DNA of 64,000 nt from positions 1 to 64,000 of the forward strand of contig NHNW01000012.1 of NCBI GenBank assembly GCA_002786025.1, written 5' to 3'. Shown piece by piece: positions 36,670-48,489 of this stretch. Both the position numbers and the translations under genes were made by a program. Under the pieces are notes generated by a model that was not told where the DNA came from, ran no database searches, and saw only the letters and a program-made list of their open reading frames with translations. The stretch comes from Zasmidium citrigriseum (lineage: Eukaryota; Ascomycota; Dothideomycetes; Mycosphaerellales; Mycosphaerellaceae). Numbering within the stretch: the stretch's first letter is position 1; each line of letters starts with the position of its first letter.

Positions 36670-38235
36670 CTACCTCTTCACCAGCCTCAGTTCAAGGTAT
36701 CTCAGAGGCACAAATGACACTGCAGCAAACCCAGTCCCGATCCACATACCCACGTCTGACGAGCTCGCCGCCTTTGCCAGAGGTCCAACGAACCAAGTCT
36801 CATACATTCCAAGGATTGCTCCGGTCCATCCTAACAAGAACGCAGCAAGCGCCGCACACCCAACTGGCAACCGTCTCGACTGTGACCACGATGTCCAGTC
36901 TATCTCGACATTCCACTTAAAGAGCAAGTGCTCCACCAGGACGATTGCAACCATGGGCATGAGCCAGTAGCCCATCAATGCCAGGAAGTTCTGAAGGATT
37001 GGGAAGAGCGTGTTTCGGCCTGCAACTCCCAAGACGAGCTGTACGATGACCGCCAACACTACCCATGCCCAGCGAGGGAATTTGGCAAAATATCGATTCA
37101 GCGTTTGAGCGCCGATGGCTGAGGCGTACGATCCGGGCGTACAGTTTGCGAGGACTCCGAGGGCGAGAACGATCGAACAGAACTTCCCGAATTCTTCGAG
37201 AGGAGCAAAGCCTTCGACAATGAGAGCTCCAGCTGAGGTATCATATGCAGCCTGCCATGCAGCGGAGTTGGAAACACCGCATGCCAAACCGATTCCCAGC
37301 ATGTTGACAAAGCCGAATGCGAGTACCAGGCCGGCCAGGGTCAAGTAGAAGACCTTCCACTTGGGCGTCGATTCTGGGTAGTAGACATAGAAGTCTGCGC
37401 CTGCCGAGGCCCATGAGTTGGGAACGTAGAAGCAAAGGGTGATGAACGTGAATCGAGCAGCCGCGAGAGCAGGGCCTGATACTGTCGACTGCAATGAGGC
37501 GTTGAAATTTGGACCCGCGCTTCCAACCAGGACAAAGAGAGCGAAGGCTTGAGGAAGCCATGCGAACCTGGACAGCTTCAAGTCAGCCAACGGCGAATAT
37601 CTCTCTTGGTCGCCTCACCTTTCATATGCGAAGAACAGCCTCAGCCCGAACCCAGCAATGAGGCCCTCTAACACAGCAATAATGACCACGCCAACGACGA
37701 TACTCATCCCACCTCCACTGACGGCTGACAACATCTGTCCAGCCAGAATGCAATCAATCGTGCCCCAGCCCACCATCAGCACGATATTCAACAAACTACA
37801 CAACTTCGCAACCTGATATCCCATGAAGAACCTCAAGACTACCATCGTTCGACATCCGCTCACAGGGCCCCACGTACTCATGTATGCCGTCGACATCGAT
37901 CCCAGTATCACCCCGATGATCATGCACCAGGCACAATCGTTGAAGCCTAGACCCATCACGAGAGGTCCAAGCATAGGGACTGCGAGGTTGTTGACTGTGA
38001 GGTTGGCGCTGAACCACAGCGTGAGCATATGGATGATCGAAGAGCGCTGGCGTTCGGAGGGAGGGACTCGTTCGACACCGCGGGCTTCGAAGCCGGAGAT
38101 GGAGGAGAGGGAGGCATTGAGGCGGCCGAGAATGTGTTTTCCAAAATTTGACGAGGAGTTGGAAGATTCGAGGTCTCGATCAGAGCGTTTCTCTGCCGCT
38201 TGGATGTCGGCCGTCGAATCTGGCGGATTGCCCAT
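36670..38235 (-). CDS. NCS1 purine-cytosine permease (2 exons)
   Basis: Exons 37619-38235 and 36670-37567 (complement) give 504 aa, the usual length of Fcy2-type permeases. After a polar N-terminus (MGNPPDSTADIQAAEKRSD...) comes ARGVERVPPSERQRSS, then TLWFSANLTVNNLAVPMLGPLVMGL, GSMSTAYMSTWGPVSGCRTMVVLRF and GWGTIDCILAGQML, the conserved NCS1 blocks. The second exon supplies the remaining helices with VSNSAAWQAAYDTSAGALI and FPRWAWVVLAVIVQLVLG. Expected to be a 12-helix plasma-membrane proton symporter for cytosine, adenine or related bases. The start is the first ATG of the frame; reading beyond it uses no ATG. It lies about 50 bp from the end of the DUF4291 gene, convergently. Confidence 0.92.
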
Positions 38236-38883
38236 ATTGCGGTCTGTAGCGACGACAAAGTAGAGAAGGTCACATACTACGAGATTGCGAAGATAGGTGG
38301 ACCTTATACAGTAGTGGTGCTGCTCAAACTTCACAGCTTGGCGTTAGTTTAACTGTATCTGCGAATACGGAAGTGACCTGCAGCTGACAACGCAGATATG
38401 CACCTTCCGAATAGAGGGGCGAAATGCGAAGTCTAGATGGAAATTGCGAGATCCTGCCTCTCTTGTGGAACACAAAGATCACACTGGAGTATCATGTGAT
38501 CGGATTAGAAACCGTATCTTGCATGTTTCTTGGACGAGAACTTTCAAAATCGAATGGAACTCCCAACCATGACGTGATGAAGTTCCGGACAAGCAGCTAG
38601 TTGCTGCCATGCAGAGAGGCATTCAGAGAAACGGGTCTTGCCTCATCACAACACCTAGTTCCAGTTCAAGCATACCACTCAGAACACGCAGAATGGCCGG
38701 AAACCGGGTGAAGTGAAGGAACATTCACTCGCCGTGCATCCTTGCATGTGGATTGCTGGTCTGTGCGTCGTTGCCCCACCACCTCTCCATACGAGATTCT
38801 TCCGCGTCCTCCCCAGCCAACTTGCAAAACATCCTCAAAATACCAGCAGCGCCTCCGCAACCCCAACCATCGCGTCGCGCAAC
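38236..38883. other. Divergent intergenic region
   Basis: About 650 bp between the NCS1 permease and the next plus-strand gene; probable shared promoter region. Nothing else recognised. Confidence 0.6.
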
Positions 38884-39705
38884 ATGGATCCCTGCGAGCA
38901 CATCGCCTCCAAGATCTACGCTCATCAGTAAGTATCGAGATGAAGCGACTTGTGGGCCAGCGAACAATGACTTCTGACACATCATTCAGCGACGACAACT
39001 TCGGCTTCGTCGTCTACCGCTGCGCATACGGAGATGATGCAGCTTGGGCACAGTTCCTCAATCGCTTGACGGCGCATGTGCAGGCCCGGATCGATAGACA
39101 GGAGAAGGGAGGTCTGATCAAGGACCAGTTCACTTGGGATATAATGGACAACAAGGAAGAGCTCGACGGAGCCACCAAAGCGCAAGTCCGAGAGTAAATC
39201 CCTGATCAGCACCTTGCCATGTCTTCTGTGCTGAGGTTAATGTAAAAGGCTCTTCAAGCAGTGGGTCGAGAACATCAAAGGAAACTCATCACTTCCTCGA
39301 TATGCCAACTGCATTTACGCCGACCAAGATGTCATCGATTCCGTTCTCAACGGCGACGAGCCAGGCTCTCGGAACTCTGACGATAGGATTCAGCCGTCTG
39401 CTTTTGTCAAGATACTCGACGACCAATTCGAAGAGCAGCCAGAGCAGCTGACCCCTGAAGACGAGTCCGACGACGAGGAACGAGAGAGGCTCAACAGTGG
39501 AGATGAGGGATGTCCAGAAGTTGAGGTGAGTTCATACCGAGATATCCATCAACGACGGCTGACAAGACTGCAGGGCTGCAAGCGCGAGGATGTCGGATGG
39601 GTCAAGGTCGCCGCCCGCAACCTGGTACCCCGAGTCTACAGCCTGTTGATGGACGAGGGCTGGGAGCTCGTCTACCGTAGGCCTCCAGCGATCATGAACG
39701 ACTGA
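38884..39705 (+). CDS. Unknown acidic fungal protein (4 exons)
   Basis: Exons 38884-38927, 38990-39193, 39249-39525 and 39574-39705 give 218 aa, with phases that close exactly. It begins MDPCEHIASKIYAHHDDNFG and continues with FVVYRCAYGDDAAWAQFLNRL, then a helical part, an ELFKQWVENIKGN block, and an acidic stretch LTPEDESDDEERERLNSGDE. It ends GWVKVAARNLVPRVYSLLMD..WELVYRRPP. No signal peptide, membrane helix or family I can name. The pattern of conserved Trp/Tyr with a long acidic loop resembles small lineage-restricted fungal proteins. Cellular role unknown. Confidence 0.7.
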
Positions 39706-40192
39706 AGTACAACCTAGTGGGCTGGAGAACATCGTCTCGGTGACAAAGAGCTGCAAAGGACGGACTGAGATACGGCTCGTTCGGGGACGGGCATACGGCG
39801 GACAGTGTTGCAAAGGCCGTACGTCAGAAGCAGCTACAGCAATATACCCTCGTAACACTTGAGCAATCTCATCGTGCAGTACTGGGTGATCGTCATCGAC
39901 CCGCTGGTAGTCCGGCAGCACTCTCAATAGGAGCTCGTAGGACCAATGAAGGGACCAAAGCTCGTGCTGCGTTTCGAGACGAAACTTGCATTGTTGGAAA
40001 GGAATGTCGACTTGTGGGGTTTGCCACAACATCATCGTCCGCTGCTTTCGATCGCGTAGCTGATAGTTCAAGAAATTCTTTGCCAAGTGCTTGAGCCCCA
40101 CTTGAGTGAATGTGTGGGAACATCCGCTTTGATCGGCAAACGGACCCCAAGTTCGAGAATTCTGCCCATTGCGCCCTGATACGACATCCAAT
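39706..40192. other. Intergenic, no gene seen
   Basis: About 490 bp. A 259-codon complement-strand frame spans 39532-40311 across the last exon, this gap and the LysM start; it has no domain and is judged a chance frame. Confidence 0.55.
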
Positions 40193-41559
40193 ATGCCCGC
40201 TTTTGCGAGCGTATCGATTGCAATGCTGTGGCCACTCCTCTGCTTTCTCACTCTCACCTCAGCACAGCAATTCCAATGGGCGTACCAGCCTGTGTATGCG
40301 CCCGGCATCACCGATGCCTGCTATCGTGCTCTTAACAGCACTCTCGATTGCCCCATGGCGCTCTTGGGTGCCTCTTTGGAGGAACCGAGAGCTTTGAACC
40401 CGAACCAGACCAAGTCCATCTGCACGCCCTCGTGCCTCGAGTCTCTCGTCGACGCCCAGAAAGCCGCCGCAAAAGCATGCACGGACGACGCCGATGTCAT
40501 TTGGGATGCCCAGAAGTTGGTCGCCATTCCAGCGACCTGGAAGATCGACCGGCTTGTCCACGGATTCAAAGCAGCCTGCGTGACGGACTCGTACGTAATA
40601 TGAAGGGCCCATGCGAAGAAAGACACTGACCAAAGTCCAGGATCTCGGGCGAGCTTTGTGCCTCTGTTCTAGATGACTGGGAGCCTGAGGATACCAAGAA
40701 CCGCGACTGTTCCCCTTGCGCCCTCGACATGGTAGCTGCAAAGCTTGAATCGCCATTGCGATACTCGGAAGAGGAGGCCAGCAAGCTCAATTCGATTGCC
40801 TCCAACTGCAACAAGACTGAGTATACCATAGCGCCTCCAGCGTCGATGCAATTGAACAGAACACATCCGGACCGGATCCTTTGGGATATCTACGAGTCAG
40901 CACCCGTTCCCGCATGGGCATCGAATTGTAAGCGGGCGTACAAAGTCCGCCCCGATGAGACATACAACTCGGTCGCCGCCGAAGCGAACGTATCGGTTTT
41001 CTGGTTGCAGGCCAGCGAGTACAACCCAGACGAAGGCTTCGACAAGGTCCTGCAAATTGGCACCACTCTCTGTCTACCAAACAACTCGTGCGACATCTAC
41101 ACGGTGAAGGAAGACGAAACCTGCGATGACATCGTCAGCAAGAACACCCTTCAGATCAACAAGATGCAGCTCGAGGCCTGGAACCCCAACATCAGCTCAA
41201 TGTGCAACGATCACTCGCGCCTGAACGGAAGCGTCATCTGTATCTCACCTCCTATGGCGCCCAATGCTCGCCAAGGTGCTGCAAAATCGCCCAAAGCTAC
41301 GACCTTCGCAGGCTGCCTGAACAAGTGGGACAGAATCTGGCCGAGCAGATCATACAGCTCCTGCTGCTGTCCGCTTGCCCCGTGCAGATGTACGCTCCCT
41401 CCTAGGACCACCGCTCCCGCCGTGAGTCCCAGTCTGTCGTCGGCTTGCACTACCCACGGTGGTAACCCTTTCGCAGAGGGTGATTGTATTCCTTCAGTGT
41501 CAGCTCCGGTGGTGACAACCACCGCTACCATGACGGAAGTCGAAGCAGGAGAGTCCTGA
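40193..41559 (+). CDS. Secreted LysM-domain protein (2 exons)
   Basis: Exons 40193-40590 and 40641-41559 give 438 aa. A signal peptide is visible (MPAFASVSIAMLWPLLCFLT...SAQ). An N-terminal cysteine-containing region of the fungal LysM-protein type follows (CYRALNSTLDCP...CTPSCLESL; then GELCASVLDDW). Two LysM repeats come near the C-terminal half: YKVRPDETYNSVAAEANVSV..QIGTTLCLP and YTVKEDETCDDIVSKNTLQ..GSVICISPP. LysM proteins bind chitin; in plant-associated fungi some shield hyphae or block chitin-triggered immunity, but that role is not shown here. After CISPP the frame continues for about 100 residues of serine/threonine/cysteine-rich tail that does not look like a further LysM; an unrecognised intron or frameshift near 41250-41400 is possible. 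Confidence 0.82.
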
Positions 41560-41765
41560 AAGGTTGCATGATCTCGTAGAGGATCGCCGAAGACCACATT
41601 CTTGTACTACGCCAGACAAAACGTACCAAGATAAGAGGACGAAAGCTGAAGCTTGAAGGCGATCCGGTCGGATATGAGAGATTGACAGAGTGGACGCCCC
41701 GTACTTTCAGTACATCCTAGAGAGCAATCAGCAGAACAAGATACGACCTCATAAACAAACCTCGC

Positions 41766-43671
41766 CTATCCCCTTTCCGCATCCTCCAAAATCATCTCCG
41801 CCCCCTTCTCCCCAATAGCATAAACAGTAGCCTGCAAATGCGCCGAAATCTGTATAGGCATAACACTCGCATCCACAACCCTCAACCCCCTAACCCCATA
41901 AACCCTCAACCTCTCATCCACAACCCCCGCCTCCTTCCCCTCAGCCCCACCCATAGCACACGTCCCCACAGGATGCCAATCCGTAGTCGTATTCCCCACA
42001 ATCCACTCCATCCACTCCCCCTCACTCACGTTCGGCGGCGGCCAGACTCGATCCTTGACGAAAGATTTCAGAGGTTCGGTCTCGAGGATCTTTTGGCCGA
42101 AGGCTGCCGCGCGGAGTTGGATGGCCATGTCGATGCGGCCTGATTCTTCCTCGTAGTAGCGAGGGTCGATGATGGGAGGGCCGTTTGGTGCGGTGGGGTC
42201 AATGTGGATGCTGCCGCATGAGAAGGGGTATTGGAGGATTTGGAGAAGGGTGGCGTATTTCTTTCCTTCGGTGACGGGTGTGAAGGGGTTCCAGTTTCCG
42301 ACGTCGAAGATGTATTCTACGTGGCCGCCGTTGGAGGATGGGGTTAGTCGTGTTGCTAGAGATCGTGCACGTGGAGTCGTCTGAGGCGGGGTGTGGGACG
42401 CGAGGTGGGAGATATCTTCGCCAGAGGCCAGAGTAGGGAGCGGAATGTATGCCATGGAGCAAGATAGCAGCGTCCGCGGTCCAGAAAGGTTGAGTCTGTA
42501 TTCTTCGTCGGCGGCTGCAGCGAGCTCTGGATCGAGTTTGAGATCGTCCAAAGTAGAGACAGCAGGGTCAATCTCGTATATCGTTGCAGTCACTATAACT
42601 TCAGGTCAGCGGGCTATGATGCTGTTGTCTTTAATGACAACTGACGCAGATGATCCTGTAGGTTCTCTCCCACATTCTTGTTCACGACTTTCGTCTCTAT
42701 ACCGGCTTTCTCCAGAATTGAGGGACTGCCAATTCCTGAGAGCTCAAGCAATTGAGGAGACTTGACACTGCCGGCCGAGAGGATTACCTCCCTCGAAGCA
42801 TGGGCAACGTATGACGACCCTTCATGCTCGAATCGGACTCCCTTGGCTGTCCATTCGCCGCTGACTTGTTCGAGAACGACGTCTAGAACAGTAGCACCTG
42901 TCAAAACAGACAGGTTCTTGCGGTCTTTCGCCGGCTTGTAGTAGGATGTTGCAGAGTACTCGCGAGTCGCACGCTTAGGGTCAACCGCGACCATGCTTGT
43001 CCATGCGCCCACATTAGATCCCGACATGTGCGCCTCATTAGTAGTAACCCCAAGATTCTTGAGGGTGTCGTGCCAGAATCTATGCGGAGCAGAATGCTCC
43101 TTGTTGAACGAGACAGTAAGAGGACCACCCGTTCCGTGTGCATCGCGATCGTAGTGGACTTTGTGTTGCATTTTACTCTGAGCGTCAGGCTCTATGAAGT
43201 TCTCGCTCTTTTTGTAGCAATGCCTGAACGTGGATCAGCCATCGGCAATACGCTCGCGTACTTGCACACCACTTACAGCATCTTGTCCCAACCCCATCCT
43301 TGACAACCCATCTGCTCCCACGCATCCAGATCATCACGACTTGGGCGATTCCATATCATGAAGTTAAGAGCCGCTGAGCCTCCGAGAGCCTTTCCTCTAG
43401 GCCATGCCAATTTCCGTCCTTCAAGTTGCTTCTGCGGCGTCGTTTCGAATTGCCAGTCATACTCGGTGCCGATGCCATCACCCCAACGTCCAGGGACACT
43501 GACTGCTGGAGTGTCATCCGGTATGGCATGCCCGGCTTCCAGCACGCCAATGTTTAGGTGCTCTTTCTCGCTAAGTCGAGCGGCCACGACAAGGCCAGCG
43601 GTGCCTCCACCAACGATGAGGTAGTCGAATTGCTTGGCTGTAAACGTCGCTGGGTTCTCGTGTGTTGCCAT
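41766..43671 (-). CDS. GMC oxidoreductase, probable frameshift at start of exon 2
   Basis: FAD-dependent glucose-methanol-choline oxidoreductase (alcohol oxidase or choline-dehydrogenase type). Exon 1 (43277-43671) has the ADP-binding motif YLIVGGGTAGLVVAARL and GMC signature 1 around GRKLAWPRGKALGGSAALNF. Exon 2 carries REVILSAGSVKSPQLLELSGIG (signature 2), and exon 3 (41766-42592) ends with DWHPVGTCAMGG, the active-site His, and VDASVMPIQISAHLQATVYAIGEKGA. At the exon 2 start the conserved sequence CYKKSE is readable from 43223, but one extra A in the GAGAAACTT run shifts it out of frame. Either the gene is frameshifted, or a weak acceptor (CAAAAAG, exon from 43208) restores it to 594 aa. 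The substrate cannot be told. Confidence 0.8.
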
Positions 43672-44313
43672 AGCTGCTTTGCTCGATTGGGTTGACCTCT
43701 GCAGTAGAGAACAGTCTCATGCCACTGAGACCGACCCACTGGAAGATGTGGAAGCTCTGAGAGCTATCTCTGCTGATGTAATGATGGCTCCGCCGAAAGT
43801 GGGCTCAACGAGAGTGCCTATCAAAGCGCCGAGTACTGAAAATAAGAGATCAGATCAAGCAGCCATCTTCTAGCTGAAGGTATTCGGATAGTCTTCCGAA
43901 GATAGTCAGCTGAGAAGCTGTACCTTGCTCCTTCCAAAGAAGTGCACTCAAAGGGCTTGTATTCCAGGCCCCTCCGCAAGCTGCAGAGCCATCCGTATTC
44001 GCAATGAATGGTCTCCATCAACGCCATGTGCTGATGCATGAGCACCGGCGCGCAGCTGAAGGTACATCTGCACAAAGGAATAGACTTCTCGCATTCTGCT
44101 TCCTTGGTAGTAGCGTCGAAGATCTGCTGTACGGTCCAGAAGCCTCTCAGGCAGGTACGTGCTAACACGATCCGCAAGTTCGTAGCATTTTAACCGATGT
44201 AGTCGTTGATGTTGGCCAGGTTTTAAAAGTAGATTATAGTTCCGCTTGGAAGCATCAGACCCGAAACTCTGGTGTTATCTGTGTTTGTAGTCGCCCTGAC
44301 GCCAGCAAGGGCT
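43672..44313. other. Intergenic with an unassigned complement-strand open frame
   Basis: About 640 bp. Two overlapping complement-strand frames (about 43,940-44,280 and 43,821-44,177) read without stops for around 110 codons. The first contains CYELADRVSTYLPERLLDRT and looks protein-like, but it has no start codon near its 5' end and no splice model I could close. It could be a gene remnant. Confidence 0.35.
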
Positions 44314-45345
44314 TCACAGAGGCGGTTCAATACTGGCCAAGACATCCTCAATGGCATCTTCGATTGTTAGACCGTCAAGTAGTTCCTTGACTGCTTCTGG
44401 ATCGCTTCCCCACATGAGACTCTTCTCATTCTCGGCCGTGGCAAGCACTAGTCGATGGGGATAGATTTTGCGAGCGGCAAGTGCTACCAGTGAAGGCGGG
44501 ACATAGTCAAGTCCATGGAGAGGCGCAAGTGCACGGCTTAGTAGGCGAAGTTGTCGAGTAGCTGTGGCGGTGACTCCTCCCTTGATGTATCGACTGTTCC
44601 GCATGAATACCACCACATGGTGGACATACTGAGCCATCTCGGCTGTGAGAAAGATCTTGCTCATCAGCACACGCAAGTGCTGGATATCCGATGGACTGAA
44701 GCTCGGCATCGCTGGCTTTTCTGCTTGATTTTCAAGATGTGGTAGTCCATCATCTTCACTGTGGAAGTGCGAGAGGCAGAAGATGTCGTTGAGGTGCCGA
44801 AAGAGGCGGGCATCGGGTTTGGATAAAACGGCAATGAACAGAAGATCCTTCGGCGCAACGTGCATGGCCGATCGGGTGAAGATGCGTTTCGAACGAAGAA
44901 GTTCGAATGCCTGTACTTGAACATTCTCGTCTGCAGTGTCGAGGCCCGTAGCAATGATGACATCCGCGATTCGACGTTCGTCCAGCTTGTTGTTACTGAT
45001 ACTGCCAAGTCGTCCTGGGGCTTGATCTTTGATAGAAGTGAAGTTGATGGAGACTCTCGCTCTTGGCATGGTCTCGCCACGATCGGCCATTTCGTCCAGG
45101 TCTTCATCCGTCTCGACAAGGAGAGCTTCGTTGAACTCATCGACAGTTGTTTCGGGTGAGCATTCGATGAGCACGGGCTGAGTGCCGAACGTTTCCATGC
45201 ATGTGAGCTCCAGTTCTCGATGAAGACTCCCGGTATTTGCTGGATCTGTAGAGAAGATGCAATGTTCTTCGGCTACCATGGAGACCAGAAGTGCCAGCTC
45301 CAGGTCTCCCAGCTCCTGTAGGCGATATTGGAGTGATGGGTCCAT
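44314..45345 (-). CDS. Fungal Mg-chelatase/MoxR-like protein without a visible Walker A
   Basis: Single-exon gene for 343 aa, start ATG of MDPSLQYRLQELGDLELALLVS at 45345. The layout resembles fungal proteins annotated as magnesium-chelatase or MoxR-like AAA relatives: an N-terminal helical part with EEHCIF and MVAE, a middle LDERRIADVIIATGLDTADENVQVQAFELLRSKRIFTR-type helical lid (about 130-170), then KDLLFIAVL and a C-terminal region with GGVTATATRQLRLLSRALAPLHG, similar to the AAA-lid of that family. No P-loop (GxxGxGK) is present, so ATPase activity is unlikely. The assignment rests on my recall of the family and needs a profile search. It is divergent from VPS16 across 286 bp. Confidence 0.55.
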   Translation of the reverse strand: MDPSLQYRLQELGDLELALLVSMVAEEHCIFSTDPANTGSLHRELELTCMETFGTQPVLIECSPETTVDEFNEALLVETDEDLDEMADRGETMPRARVSINFTSIKDQAPGRLGSISNNKLDERRIADVIIATGLDTADENVQVQAFELLRSKRIFTRSAMHVAPKDLLFIAVLSKPDARLFRHLNDIFCLSHFHSEDDGLPHLENQAEKPAMPSFSPSDIQHLRVLMSKIFLTAEMAQYVHHVVVFMRNSRYIKGGVTATATRQLRLLSRALAPLHGLDYVPPSLVALAARKIYPHRLVLATAENEKSLMWGSDPEAVKELLDGLTIEDAIEDVLASIEPPL

Positions 45346-45631
45346 CTTGGGCGCGAGTTGACGGATCAATCGGATCTCTATACACCTCGTATATCGTGGT
45401 CAGGCATGCTGATAGTCTCTTCGGAGCCTTCTTTCGACGTCGGTTTTCTTCCTGCAATGTTTTGGTGGGATATTGGGAGCAAGACGGAGGTGAGGTTGGA
45501 CTTGGTGAGGAAGTGGCTTCTCCAGCCACAAGCTCCGACCACATGGCGACGAGCTTCAAGGCAGCGACAACATTATCCTCTCTTCCCTACACACCATGCG
45601 ACTCGCGCGATGATACTACGATTGCACCAAT

Positions 45632-48221
45632 ATGGCGAAGCCGACCACCAACTGGGAGAAGATCGGTGACAAGTTCTACCGCCGCATCCAGCTCTACGAC
45701 TCCGTCTTCGACCCCGACCTCGAGCTCGAGAACTACACCGTCACCGGCGCTCCGTACAGTGGTGCTGTAGGTAAGCACCGCCTAAGATCAGTCCGTACAG
45801 CCAGCCCTGACCAGCCATAGCTCTGCGACGAGATGACTCCAAGATCTACTCCTATCGCGGCACCCAGTCCGCCAAATCGACCATAGACATCTACTCCTGC
45901 GCCGGCAAGCTCCTTCGACAGATCAATTGGGACAGAGGCAATGTCAGATGCGTGGGATGGTCAGAAGACGAGAAGCTGCTGATCGTGACTGAGGATGGCA
46001 CTGTGCGGATATACCCTGACCTACAGAGCGACTTCACGTCGTTCTCGCTGGGACATGGCGCTGAAGAGCATGGCGTGAAGGATTGCAGATTTTGGTCGAG
46101 CGGATTTGTTGCGCTTCTGGAGAACAACAGCGTAGTCGCCGTGACGCGTTACGATGAGCCGCGACCGCAGCTACTGGCATCTGCACCTCCCGGGGACGTG
46201 ATATCGTGGGCAGTCATTGCTCCCGAGCACACGTCTTCACGGGCAGTCGAAGTACTGTTTGCCATTGGCAGCAGTGTCTTCGTGGTGGATGCGGTGGAGT
46301 GCGAGGATCGAGGTCTCGAAGCTGGTCCTTTTAGACATCTATGTGTCTCTCCTAACGGCAAGTTCATTGCCCTCTATACCGACGACGGCAAAGTCTGGGT
46401 CATCAGCAGCGACTTCCAGGACCCACTTAGCGAATATCAATCGAAAGTGAAGACTCCTCCCAAAGACTTGCAGTGGTGCGGCAACAATGCTGTAGTACTT
46501 GCTTGGGAAGATGAGCTACATCTTGTGGGACCCAATGGCGCTTCCCAAAAGTTCGACGACTATGCCTCCTTCCTTCACCTACTTCCAGATATCGACGGCA
46601 TCCGAGTGCTCACGAGTGATAAATGCGAGTTCCTTCAAAAGGTTCCGGAACCGGTTGAAGAAGTGTTCCGCATCAGGTCAGACGGATCCTATACGCCTTC
46701 TGCAGTCTTGCTAGATGCAATTGATCAGCTGGAGAACAAGTCGCCAAAAGCCGACGATAGCATCCAACTCATCCGATCCAAGCTTGACGAAGCCGTTGAT
46801 GGTTGCGTTCGAGCCGCCGGCCAGGAGTACAGTATCCATTGGCAGAAGCAGCTGCTCAAAGCTGCCTCTTTTGGAAAGTCAGTTCTGGACCTATACAATA
46901 GCGATGACTTTGTCGAGATGACCGAAGCATTACGAGTTCTCAACGCTGTCCGCTTCTTCGAGATTGGATTGCCACTGTCTTACGACCAGTACTTTCAACT
47001 GACTCCAGAACGCCTCATTCAGAGACTTGTGAGTCGGAAAGAGTATCTCTTGGCTCTCAAGATATCTGAATACCTGCACCTGCCTGTCGACAGGATATAT
47101 GTCCATTGGGCGCGGCAAAAGGTGCTCAGCTCAGACACCAACCAGGCCAGCATCTGCGATGAGATCGTTCGAAAGCTCAATGGCAAACGAGGTATATCTT
47201 TCGAAGAGGTCGCACGAGCAGCCCATGAAGATGGAAGAAGCGACCTCGCTACTGAACTACTTGAACACGAGCCGCGAGCTGGAAAGCAGGTGCCACTACT
47301 TCTCAGCATTGGTGAGGAATCTATCGCGTTGGACAAGGCCATCGAGAGCGGTGACACAGATTTGGTGTTCTACGTCCTCCTCAACATGAAGAAACACATG
47401 CCTTTGTCGACTTTCTTCAGGACCATCAACAGTCGGCCGGTTGCAACCGCGATCGTGGAATCATCGGCGAAAGACCAGGATCAGGAACTGCTTAAAGACC
47501 TCTACTATCAGGACGACCGAAGACTTGATGGCGCGAATCTACTGATATCGGAAGCGCTCGATGCAAGCGACATTGGACCTGCAAGTGACAAGCTGAAGAT
47601 GGCGGCCAAGCTCCTTCGTGACAGCAAGGAGTTCACCCACCAAGTGGCGGCCATTGACGATGCTCAGAAGCTGATGCGATTTCAAGAAGTCTTTGAGAAG
47701 GAGCTCAACGATCGCTATGTCGGCCTCTCAGTAAATGAGACGTTGAGCAAGCTGATCAAGAATGGCAACATGAAACGTTCCCAGAAAGTCCAGAGTGAAT
47801 TCAAAGTCACTGAAAAGACCTACTGGTGGATCAGACTACGAGCACTGGTGAGCAGACGAGATTGGAAGGAGCTGGAGGAAGTATCAAAGGGACGGAGGAG
47901 TCCAATAGGATGGGAGGTAAGTGAACGACAGAGTGACACATGCAGTGATCGAATACTGACGATGTATTGCAGCCCTTCTTCAATGAGATCCTCGGGGCCG
48001 GCAATCCCAAAGTTGCCTCTGTTTTCATTCCAAAATGCACCAACCTCACGCCTGCCGAAAGGATAGAGATGTGGGTGAAGTGCGGCATGGTCTCAAAGGC
48101 TGGTGAGGAGGCGCTGAAGGCCAAAGACCGAGCTGCCTTGGAAGAACTCAGGACGAAGGCGACTGGAAATGGTATGCTGGAGATTGACAGAATGATTTCT
48201 CAACTCCAGAAAGGCCGGTAA
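45632..48221 (+). CDS. VPS16: Vacuolar protein sorting protein 16 (3 exons)
   Basis: Core subunit of the class C HOPS and CORVET tethering complexes at vacuole and endosome membranes. Exons 45632-45770, 45821-47916 and 47973-48221 give 827 aa. The N-terminus NWEKIGDKFYRRIQLY is typical. A beta-propeller half includes GKLLRQINWDRGNVRCVGWSEDEKL, TEDGTVRIYPDL and HLCVSPNGKFIALYTDDGKVWV. The C-terminal alpha-solenoid (VPS16_C) includes RFFEIGLPLSYDQYFQLTPERLIQRLVSRKEYLLALKISEYL-type helices and ends PAERIEMWVKCGMVSKAGEEALKAKD. Length and order match the family throughout. Nothing odd. Confidence 0.95.
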
Positions 48222-48489
48222 TGGACTTTGTCTCCCTCCCCGGCAACTGCAGGCGAATCTATCGGCAGTTGCTGGGGTTTTCGACTGCCCCATCTTTCCC
48301 CGCCCTAGCAAGAGGCTCACGACGACACTCGAGCTGCTACCCTTCTGGAGAAATCCTTGCTACGTATGCAAGATACAGTACCGACATGGCCTACCGAAGG
48401 CTATTGACCTAGGCTATGGCTCGAATGCCTGCGCCGATGTCTCACTACATACCGCTTCATAAACACCAGATTCAGCCACCTCTTACCCC

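Noticed and set aside
39532..40311. 259-codon complement-strand frame
   Set aside because: It is antisense to the last exon of one gene and the signal peptide of the LysM gene; no domain.
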